Source: CAZDCD01 sp964503885 (GTDB taxonomy: Bacteria > Bacteroidota > Bacteroidia > Bacteroidales > UBA10428). Taken from it: a stretch of 30,863 nucleotides of DNA. Numbering within the stretch: the stretch's first letter is position 1; every line of letters starts with the position of its first letter. A program made the translations under genes and the position numbers. Under the pieces are notes generated by a model. It saw only the letters and a program-made list of their open reading frames with translations, did not search any database and was not told the origin of the DNA. The stretch spans positions 1-30,863 of the forward strand of contig CAZDCD010000039.1 in assembly GCA_964503885.1 (NCBI GenBank), given 5' to 3'. Below, in pieces: positions 23,382 to 30,863 of this stretch.

Positions 23382-23535
23382 ATCATTCTTCCCGTATCGT
23401 GAAATTTTAGACATGGAAAAGTTCTGTTTTGTGATAAGTAATCATATTCATCTGGATACACTATAAAGAACCAATAATCAAGGTGATTGCATGTTTGTAC
23501 TTTCATGTCATAGCAGATCCTCAAAATTCACTATC

Positions 23536-23566
23536 TTGCTTATCCAAAAGCCAGGTTATATTTTTG
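23536..23566 (+). promoter_or_regulatory. Promoter of the secreted esterase gene
   Basis: TTG (23536-23538), 20 nt, then TATTTTTG (23559-23566): both elements of the Bacteroidota consensus at normal spacing. The start of transcription would be near 23573, with a leader of about 68 nt before ATG 23641. Confidence 0.6.
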
Positions 23567-23640
23567 TGCCTTGCTGATTGATGATGTCAGCATTCTGAAC
23601 AGGATGATAATATTTAAATAACCGGTTAAAACAAGTGATC

Positions 23641-24951
23641 ATGAGATCAGGAAAATACAGAAAAAGGATTGCTCCGGGTCTTGCATTTATTACTATTCTG
23701 CTGTGTGCAGCGGTCCCTTCCTTCACCCAGCCTGAAGGATATGAAGTGCGGTACCTCAACGGCTTTCGGTATGGGCTGTTTGTTCCCCCGTCATACGATC
23801 CAGAACAGAGTTACCCGCTGATACTCTACCTGCACGGGTGCGGCGATACCTCCACATACGACCTCAACTGGTATCATGATCCCATACAATCAGAAAATCC
23901 CTGCTTTGTGCTGACGCCGAAGGCGGTGAACACGATCGACTGGTGCGATGCCTGGGGGACAAGCTGGATGCCGGAATATTCACCGGATATGTTGAATACC
24001 CTCAAGGTTATCGCACTGCTCGAAGAAGAGTTTTCTATCGATACGAACCGGCTGCATGTTTACGGCATTTCCATGGGTGGCTTCGGTACCTTCTCCCTGA
24101 TGGCAAAAAATCCGGGCATGTTTGCCTCGGCCTTTTCGATCAGCGGCGGGGGAAACCCCCTGACGGCAGAAGATGTGGCAAAAACACCCTTTTGGATCTT
24201 TCATGGAGACGCCGATCAGGTGGTTCCCGTGGAACGCTCTCGATTAATATACTACGCCATGATCAATGCGGGAGCAACGCAGGTGCGGTATACCGAATAT
24301 CCCGGTGTCGATCACGATGCCTGGGATCCTGCCTTGGACGAACCCACGCTTTATGCCTGGTTCCTGGCACAGGAAAAAGGGGTGAGGCACGGCAGACCCG
24401 ATAATGTCTTGAATTTCAGCTACCAGATCACCGGTCGGTCAACTGTTGAGCTTTCCTGGTCACCGCCGCCGTATGATATGAATCCCGATAACCGGGTTTG
24501 GTATTATAAGATCTTCAGGGATGGCATTCTCATCGATGAGGTCGACAACATATACAATACCTTTACGGATTTGATTTCAGATGGGACCGCGGCAGATGAA
24601 TACACCATTTCTACGGTGAATTATTTTTTTAAGGAGTCGACCATGTCAGGTCCGCTGATTGTGGATGGTCTGCCTTCCATTAATGCACCGTCTGGTAATA
24701 TGCCCCTGAAAATAGTTGGTTCAGACGGTGCGGTAGCGGTTCAATACAGGCTGGCTGTTGCGGGCGATGTAAATCTGTGTATTTATGACCTGAAAGGCAT
24801 GCTGGTTGATCTGCTTGTTAACGAATGCCAACCTAAAGGCGTGTACACCGTACCCTGGAATTATGAAGGAACAGCCGGAGGCATTTACCTGTGCAGGATA
24901 ATCGGAGGGAATGCTGTTGGGACGGAGAAGTTTATTCTAATGAAAAAGTAG
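23641..24951 (+). CDS. Secreted alpha/beta-hydrolase esterase (CE1/PHB-depolymerase-like) with T9SS-type tail
   Basis: From ATG 23641 it has 436 residues; a GTG two codons earlier is less likely. A signal peptide (about 1-30, ending SFTQ) is followed by an alpha/beta-hydrolase domain (about 35-250) with oxyanion segment LYLHGCGD, nucleophile S144 in GISMGG, catalytic Asp (D192 in HGDADQVVPV) and H225 in YPGVDHDAW. This is the pattern of feruloyl/acetyl esterases and predicted peptidase-like esterases of the CE1 and PHB-depolymerase group. A fibronectin-III-like domain (about 255-345) and a C-terminal FlgD/T9SS type A sorting domain (about 350-436, LCIYDLKGMLVDLL, GGIYLCRI, KFILMKK) follow. 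It may remove acyl side groups from plant polysaccharide and would complement the xylanase, but a shared regulator site was not seen here. Confidence 0.88.
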   Translation: MRSGKYRKRIAPGLAFITILLCAAVPSFTQPEGYEVRYLNGFRYGLFVPPSYDPEQSYPLILYLHGCGDTSTYDLNWYHDPIQSENPCFVLTPKAVNTIDWCDAWGTSWMPEYSPDMLNTLKVIALLEEEFSIDTNRLHVYGISMGGFGTFSLMAKNPGMFASAFSISGGGNPLTAEDVAKTPFWIFHGDADQVVPVERSRLIYYAMINAGATQVRYTEYPGVDHDAWDPALDEPTLYAWFLAQEKGVRHGRPDNVLNFSYQITGRSTVELSWSPPPYDMNPDNRVWYYKIFRDGILIDEVDNIYNTFTDLISDGTAADEYTISTVNYFFKESTMSGPLIVDGLPSINAPSGNMPLKIVGSDGAVAVQYRLAVAGDVNLCIYDLKGMLVDLLVNECQPKGVYTVPWNYEGTAGGIYLCRIIGGNAVGTEKFILMKK

Positions 24952-25248
24952 AAACGAATACCTGAGAAATAGCGGCAGGAGCGGTAGCAGTGGCAGTAAA
25001 TATAGTGGAAGGGCTATGCGTATGTTGGCAGATTTCCAGGTACCGCAGGCAGGCGCCAAAGGAGAGACCCAACCAGCATCCGGACTGATCACTGATTATC
25101 GGTTGCCGGTAACTCCATCCCGGTACAAACCTATTCCGTGTACCTGCGATATTCTTAGTTATTAATTGCTTCTGAAACGTATTTAGAATCAAAATACGTA
25201 TTGGAAAGGCAAAAAGACAATAGTAGTATTCCAGAGAGACAATTACGG
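24952..25248. other. Intergenic region between convergent genes
   Basis: The esterase and the OmpA lipoprotein converge on this 297-nt stretch. No clear terminator is visible for either. It contains short-period runs (GCGGTA GCAGTG GCAGTA near 24980, period 6; CTGATCA CTGATTA near 25084, period 7), similar in style to the other intergenic tracts. The minus-strand ORF here has no recognisable protein features. Confidence 0.45.
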
Positions 25249-28200
25249 TTAGTTCGCTGGTGAAAAAATAACGATTTCCACTCTTCTGTTAACCCGGTGG
25301 ACGGAATCATCGCAATCGTCAAGCTCACCACATGCTTTAAGTAATTGTGTTTCACCGAATGAAAATGTTTTTATTCGATTTTCTTCTATTCCCTTCTTTA
25401 TCAATAATTCCTTTACAAATAATGCCCTTTCATCCGACAGCCCATAATTATAGATTTCGCTTCCAAGAACGTCGGTGTGACCGTCTATTTCCACATAATA
25501 ATTCTTATCTTCATTCAGTTTCTCAATGACCAATTCATCAAGGTCTTTTTCTTCAGCAGCATGAAGTGAAAATTTATCAAATTCAAAATTTATGATAACA
25601 ATACTTAGTATTGAATCATGTATCACCCTGCCTCTTTCTTTCATCCGTTGCTGGTATTGTCTTAACATAGCGTCTTTCAATGCGAGTTTATTATTCTGAT
25701 CATAAGCAGCAATAAATGCATCTTCTACACCACAATCAATCATTATCTGCTTTGCTTCAAAATATGTTGGAGTTTCAGCAATATAATATTTATACCAGCC
25801 TTCTTCTTTAAATAACCCTATTTCCCGGCCACCTTTGTATTTTTTTAAAAGCTCTCTTTGAGGAATGGATCTTCTTGATGCGGCTATTTGAACCCGGAAA
25901 ATAATTCCGGGGTTTGTTTTCGAATTTTCATTGCCAATAGTATATCTGCTAGATGATTGATCAGATTGCGTAAAAACAGGGTGTTGATATCTTAGATAAT
26001 ACCCCGTAGTATCTACCACTATCTCAGAAAAAAACGGGATTGTATCAATATCAAGATTGTACTCTGCCGCAATGAAGTTATCCTGCAAATATTTGATTTC
26101 AGTCTGTATATTTACTGCCTTTCTGGAAGCATACGGAAAATTGATCATAAGTTGTTCCTTGCCTGAAAGCTGAATGGTTTCATTCTTCAGAAAGATTGTC
26201 GTTAACAACGAATCCAGGGTTGCGGGGAATACAATATGGCTGCTGTCAGGAAACAGGTTGAAGGTATATTCTTCGTCTTCTTTCATATTCAGCTCCTTCG
26301 ACAGCAACGAGACATTGATAGACTGGCCCTCCTTAACAAGAATATCTTTCCTGTTTTCCAAAAGCTCATTAAGCTTGTTGTGATAGTCAGAAATCGCTTC
26401 GGGATCTGTGTTGAAATTATACTTCACCCCACTGGTCAGCGGTATCTGCAATTCTTCTTCCTGGTCGCCTGCATACCCTTTTTTACTCACCTTAAGGATG
26501 TATTCCGAACCTGGAATTATGCTAAACTCTCCGGTGGTAATATTGCTGATTCCTGGTTCTTCCTCACCAGCATTTGCTGCGTTTATGGTTAGAGATAATA
26601 AGTATTCCAGCTCTTTTATTGCTTCATCGTCATCCGATTGGTTGACTGCATCCGGATCTTCCCGTATGCTTTGATAATACCCCGTAGTATCTACCACTAT
26701 CTCAGAAAAAAACGGGATTGTATCAATNNNNNNNNNNNNNNNNNNNNNNNNNNNNNNNNNNNNNNNNNNNNNNNNNNNNNNNNNNNNNNNNNNNNNNNNN
26801 NNNNNNNNNNNNNNNNNNNNNNNNNNNTGGTTAGAGATAATAAGTATTCCAGCTCTTTTATTGCTTCATCGTCATCCGATTGATTGTTATAAGGTCTTTC
26901 TTCAAACAGGGGACTATTGTCGATAGAGACTGTATGTCCTTCAAGGTTACCGTTTTCAGTAATGAAATCCGGGTCGCTTTGAATTTTAAAATGTGTTTCT
27001 TCTTCAACCGGCAGAATAACGAACATAGAATCGCCGGCGACTTTTACCGTATCGGAATTAAATAACATTATGGTCTCTATGTTTTTGGTTGTTGAGGAAT
27101 CAGTTTTAGGAGTTTTAATAAAACACATTGAGTAGATGTCTCCTTTTGAAAATTTAATCTGCTTATCAAGCAAGGTGATATCAGAGGTGGAATCATTCTT
27201 ATTATTAGGTTCCAAAAGAATATTTTCCAAATCGGCACTACTAAGATCAGGTTCTGTTGAATCATTACCGGACAGGAAATTATACTTTTGTCCGGGTTCC
27301 AACCTTATTTCAGTGCGTTGGATTGGATTGAGTTCGATCAATGTATTTTCTCTTAATTCTAAGGTAGCTTCATCATTAAAGAGAACTTCTTCTGGCATAT
27401 AATTTTCCTTTTCAATGATCAATGTATAATTTCCCCCGGGTATCACACTAAATTCAAATTCACCCTCTTCAGTCTTAGAAATAAGGTATTCATCACCGTT
27501 GCCAGTTAGAACAATGACCTTGGCGTCGTTCAGAGATTCTTTGCTTTGAGCATCTATCAATGAAATTTTAATTTTCAAATTCAAGAATTCTATTTTATAA
27601 ATATCATCGCTTCCCAATCCACCTGGCCTGTTGGAAGATAAAAATCCGACATGCCCTTTATCATTGAGAAAAAGACTAAAATCATCTGACCCTGAATTAA
27701 AAGGGTATCCCAAATTGGCAATCTGAAATGGTTGTTTCGTGAGATTGACCTTAAACAGGTCCAGTCCGCCTAATCCTCCATGCCCGTCAGATGAAAAGTA
27801 CAATACCGAATCATTATATAGGAAAGGGAACATTTCATTGCCTTTGGTATTGATCACATCACCTAAATTTTCAGGATATGACCATTTATTATTTATAAGC
27901 TTGCTCCGATATATATCAACCCCACCCATTCCTTCGGGAGAATCTGAAATAAAATACATTATTGTTCCATTATAATTCAGTGAAGGATGCCCAATACTAT
28001 ATTTAAAGCCATCAATTGAAATGGGTATAACTGACAATTGTTCATTGGTACTTTTAGGAACCGTAGTCTTAAATATTCCTAACTTCGCTTCAGATTTATT
28101 TTTTTCAAGTATATTTCGTGTAAAGAAAAACAATGAATCCTTGCCGCTAATGGCAAATGGACCTTCGTGAAAGGCGGTATTTATTGAAGTATTAAAGGGA

Positions 28201-28844
28201 GTAATTTTAAGAAATATTCCGGAAGAAGTATAGCTGGCCGAATAGATTTCATAATATCCGTTTCTTAAGGCGTCAATTGAATTGCTTCTGGTTGAAGCGA
28301 ATAGTATTTGATTTGAAAAGAAAACCGGGTTAATTTCAGATTCTGCAGTGTTTAATTCGTTCATGTTGTTAATAATATAAATCGTAGAATCTTTATAAAA
28401 ATCTTCTCTGTTTTCTATAGAATTAATATAATTTTCTGCCCTGATATCATCTTCAACAAGCTGATTATAAATTGTTAACCAGTGTTTGGACTCTTCGTAC
28501 TTTTCATTTGCCAAAAGAACTAATGCAAATTTCAGCAGGTATTCATTACCCATATCACGACTTTTTTCAAAGGCCATCCTGTAATATTTTTCAGCCTGAG
28601 CCAGAAGCCCAAGGCTAGAATATGCTTCAGCCGTTCCAAGTAATGCATAATTATCATTGGTATCTTTTTTATATGATCTGTTGTAGTAGTAAATGGCCTT
28701 TTTAAATTCGTATCTATCTAAGCAATAATCCCCTTTCCGGTTAAGAATACCCTTGTCAGAAGATAACCTTTCATTCTTCTGAGGATAGCATAAACAGCTA
28801 GAAATTCCAAGCAATATTATAAAGAAATACTTTTTCGTTTCCAT
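25249..28844 (-). CDS. PorE-like TPR/PD40/SPOR/OmpA lipoprotein, interrupted by an assembly gap
   Basis: This is one gene, although the 100-N gap throws the reading frame out. Order: lipoprotein signal (LLGISSC, Cys near 17); TPR region (about 30-110); PD40 beta-propeller (about 150-420, FISDSPEGMGGVDIYRS, YFSSDGHGGLGGLDLF, LSSNRPGGLGSDDIY); carboxypeptidase-regulatory-like domain (about 430-510); a region repeated in tandem (226-residue unit containing EYILKVSKKGYAG); a SPOR-like domain (FRVQIAASRRSI, GWYKYYIAETPTYFEAKQ); and an OmpA C-terminal peptidoglycan-binding domain (NFEFDKF, IDGHTDVLGS, GLSDERA, NRRVEIVIF). The TPR-propeller-CRD-OmpA order is that of the T9SS component PorE, but many paralogues accompany large adhesins, and this one is divergent from an adhesin gene. 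If 536 nt are missing the protein has 1343 residues. The GTG at 26697 is not a real start. Confidence 0.85.
25995..26640 (-). repeat. 646-nt unit of a 678-nt in-frame tandem repeat
   Basis: The first 55 nt (25995-26049) recur exactly at 26673-26727, just before the gap. The last 55 nt (26586-26640) recur exactly at 26828-26882, just after it. Units are separated by a 32-nt spacer (26641-26672). The period is 678 nt, or 226 codons. Confidence 0.85.
26728..26827. other. Scaffold gap (100 N) inside a collapsed tandem repeat
   Basis: Both flanks are exact 55-nt copies of the two ends of the unit at 25995-26640, as a de Bruijn assembler with k=55 would leave. The expected missing length is 646-55-55 = 536 nt, which restores the frame; 100 N does not. 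Confidence 0.85.
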
Positions 28845-29401
28845 TTAGTTTTTACGAGACAATTTTTTTTTCACCCAATCTGAAAAACATGTATATGTTA
28901 TTTATGTAAAGTTCAATCAGATAAAATGAAAATTACCAGTTTAGTCAGATTCTTAGTTCCATTATATACGAAATATAGCAATGCGAATTTTATTCTTACA
29001 TTTTTCCCTTATTCAAGATGAATATATATACGATGGTAAAAAATATTAGTTTCTGGTTATAACCTTATTGACAGAATATTAATGAAATAAGAAATTGAGT
29101 TCATGGAAATATTTCCCCTGTTAAGACACATTATCTATAGCTATACGGAGTTAAGATTTACACCTTCTAATCGTATTCGATGAATACTAATTATCTTTAA
29201 ATTAAATATTTATTAAAGTTCAAGTCAGGACAATCCTATTCGTTTTTTCATCCACTGAATTTATCTTTTTATCAAACTTCCCTTTGAAATGGTAACTAAT
29301 AACTCATTCAAATTGTATAAGATCATATAAATCATCGAAATACCATGACCAATGCTAAATGGAATAAATGATATAAATAGCTAAGAGATAAAATAAATAT
29401 C
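28845..29401. other. AT-rich divergent promoter region
   Basis: This 557-nt stretch lies between the PorE-like gene and the large surface-protein gene. It must hold both promoters, but no exact TAnnTTTG on either strand was seen close to a start; a one-off TATCTTTA lies at 29192-29199. There are no hairpins, repeats or convincing ORFs. Confidence 0.5.
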
Positions 29402-30863
29402 ATGAATTCAGAAAATATAACATTGAAATTTATTAACAAGAGGATTCATTCAGTTCTTTCAATTCTGGTATTTTGCTTTCTCTTTCTTACCATTGATAAT
29501 ACTAATAGTCAATGGTTGCCAGGTTATAATTTCAGGAAATTGATAACGATTGACCATAATCAGGTTATTGGGAGCACAGATTTAGTTGATTTTCCTTTCC
29601 TGGTTCATATAACTCATGATGATTTTAGAATCACTGGTAATGGTGGAGGTGTTGAGAATAGTAATGGCTATGATATTGCATTTACTTCCAACGATGGTAC
29701 AAGTCAGTTAGATCATGATCTGGATAGATATGTAAGTACTTCCGGTGAAATTATCTTTTGGATACGAATACCCACTTTATCTGTTTCCACAAATACTGAA
29801 TTTTACATTTACTATGGCAATAGTTCGATTAGTGCTGATCAATCCGTAACAAATACATGGAATTCGAATTATTCTGCTGTGTGGCATCTAAATACTGCAG
29901 ATGATGCCACAGCAAACAATAATGATGGAATTGCCGTAAACGGTGCATCATCAAATTCTACTGCCAAGATTGGAATGGCTTTTAATTTTGATGGAGTCGA
30001 TGATTATATAAGGGTTCCTGAAGACGATAACACGCTTGACTTAAGTACTGATTTCACTTTATCAGTCTGGGTGAATCCATCCTCAATAGATAGCTGGGAC
30101 AGAGTATTTGCCAAAGCAACTCCGACAAAAGTTGAACCGTTTGCTATGTATGGCCTGACGCTCAATGATCTGGCTCCGCATTCTTCCCGGTTTGTTATTT
30201 CTCAAAGCGCATCCAGAATTGCTTTGGATGCCACAACAGAAGTTGCCATGAGTGACTGGACATATATCACTGCAACCTACGACGGTACAACAAGAAGAAT
30301 TTATATCAACGGTCAGGAAGAATCATCGGATGGCACAATCACAGGGGCAATAGACCAGAACAATGTTCCTTTGGCTATTGGTACATCAAGATATGGAGAT
30401 GGGAGCAGGGACAATCAATACAAAGGATTAATAGATGAATTAAGGATAGCAACCTCTGCCTCAAGTGCTGGTTGGATTGAAACAGAATATAATAATCAAA
30501 ATGATCCTTTGGGGTTTTCAACCTTTCCTCCTGTATTTACTTCAACAGAAATAACTACAGCAGATGAAGATGCTGTATATACGTACAATATTACAACATT
30601 TGATGACAATGGAGATGCACTTACCATCACTGCGCCAACAAAACCAGCATGGTTAACACTAACCGACAATGGAGACGGTACAGCCACACTAACAGGTACA
30701 CCAACAAATAGTGAGGTAGGTAATCACAATGTTGTACTGAATGTTAGCGATGGTGTGATTAATGTACCTCAGAACTTTACTATTGCAGTAGCCAACACCA
30801 ATGATTTTCCAACCGATATTTCAATCACAGGTACAACCGTTGATGAAAACCAGGCAATTGGAA
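29402..30863 (+). CDS. N-terminal part of a large surface/adhesin protein (DUF2341, LamG, cadherin-like)
   Basis: An open frame starts at ATG 29402 and is still open at the window edge (487 codons). A signal peptide (about 1-37, FCFLFLTIDNTNSQ) is followed by a DUF2341-type domain (about 38-150, WLPGYNFRKLITIDHNQV, DFPFLVHI, FYIYYGNSS), a LamG/concanavalin-like domain (about 155-360, AVWHLN, AFNFDGVDDYIRVP, WTYITATYDG, RRIYINGQEE, GLIDELRIA) and cadherin/Ig-like repeats (about 375 onward, PPVFTSTEITTADEDAVYTY, DDNGDALTITA, GTPTNSEVGNHNVVLNVSDG). A next repeat begins at about 470. Such proteins are usually T9SS-exported adhesins with a C-terminal sorting domain, which would lie outside the window. 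It is divergent from the PorE-like gene. Confidence 0.88.
   Translation, partial: MNSENITLKFINKRIHSVLSILVFCFLFLTIDNTNSQWLPGYNFRKLITIDHNQVIGSTDLVDFPFLVHITHDDFRITGNGGGVENSNGYDIAFTSNDGTSQLDHDLDRYVSTSGEIIFWIRIPTLSVSTNTEFYIYYGNSSISADQSVTNTWNSNYSAVWHLNTADDATANNNDGIAVNGASSNSTAKIGMAFNFDGVDDYIRVPEDDNTLDLSTDFTLSVWVNPSSIDSWDRVFAKATPTKVEPFAMYGLTLNDLAPHSSRFVISQSASRIALDATTEVAMSDWTYITATYDGTTRRIYINGQEESSDGTITGAIDQNNVPLAIGTSRYGDGSRDNQYKGLIDELRIATSASSAGWIETEYNNQNDPLGFSTFPPVFTSTEITTADEDAVYTYNITTFDDNGDALTITAPTKPAWLTLTDNGDGTATLTGTPTNSEVGNHNVVLNVSDGVINVPQNFTIAVANTNDFPTDISITGTTVDENQAIG

Noticed and set aside
23101..23410. Short ORFs across the tRNA-Pro gene on both strands
   Set aside because: They overlap a complete tRNA and have low-information translations.
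23943..24404. 153-codon plus-strand ORF inside the esterase gene
   Set aside because: It is in another frame of a gene with a full catalytic triad; its Arg/Cys/Gly-rich content is typical of a shadow.
25249..26697. Separate OmpA gene starting at GTG 26697
   Set aside because: The frame is open further upstream to the gap, and the repeat geometry joins it to the PD40 gene.
1..30863. CRISPR arrays, insertion sequences, prophage, rRNA
   Set aside because: No regularly spaced direct repeats of CRISPR size, no transposase or phage gene and no rRNA were seen on reading both strands.

Overview
The window looks like chromosomal DNA of an anaerobic-type member of the Bacteroidota. The evidence is a hybrid two-component system (HTCS) with sensor, receiver and AraC domains in one chain, three secreted proteins ending in type IX secretion (T9SS) sorting domains, a PorE-like OmpA lipoprotein, Bacteroidota-type promoters (TTG then TAnnTTTG) and the gene order rsfS-ftsH-DUF2007-cdsA-psd divergent from birA. 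No SusC/SusD pair, phage, insertion sequence or CRISPR array is visible.

Layout. (1) 1-6.6 kb is a housekeeping block: a minus-strand run (rsfS, ftsH, a DUF2007 gene, cdsA, psd) for ribosome silencing, membrane proteolysis and phospholipid synthesis, divergent birA, a small exported protein and a HIT hydrolase. (2) 6.8-14.4 kb is a xylan module: a GH11 xylanase with two CBM60-type modules and a T9SS tail, a polytopic membrane protein with an ICMT/PEMT-like methyltransferase end, and an HTCS. The promoters of the first two share a paired GACA motif at the same spacing and the same distance from a -7-like element, which suggests one regulon under the neighbouring HTCS. (3) 14.6-19.1 kb holds a nitroreductase, a cyclic-2,3-diphosphoglycerate-synthetase-like P-loop protein, a heptose-7-phosphate kinase and an exported Gfo/Idh/MocA oxidoreductase. 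Short-period (7-8 nt) degenerate repeats sit at the gene ends. (4) 19.2-25 kb has an unexplained 0.8-kb intergenic stretch, a membrane AraC regulator, a secreted PQQ-type propeller, tRNA-Pro(CGG) and a secreted esterase. (5) 25.2-30.9 kb, visibly more A+T rich, has a TPR/PD40/SPOR/OmpA lipoprotein and, divergent from it, the start of a large surface protein that runs off the window.

There are two 100-N scaffold gaps. One lies in a poly-serine linker of the xylanase. The other lies in a 678-nt in-frame tandem repeat of the OmpA lipoprotein and splits one gene into two apparent reading frames. The repeat geometry predicts 536 missing bases and a 1343-residue protein.

The most interesting new item is the shared promoter architecture of the xylanase and the membrane methyltransferase-like gene. 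Next are the hidden tandem repeat and the family of periodic intergenic repeats that overlap stop codons.
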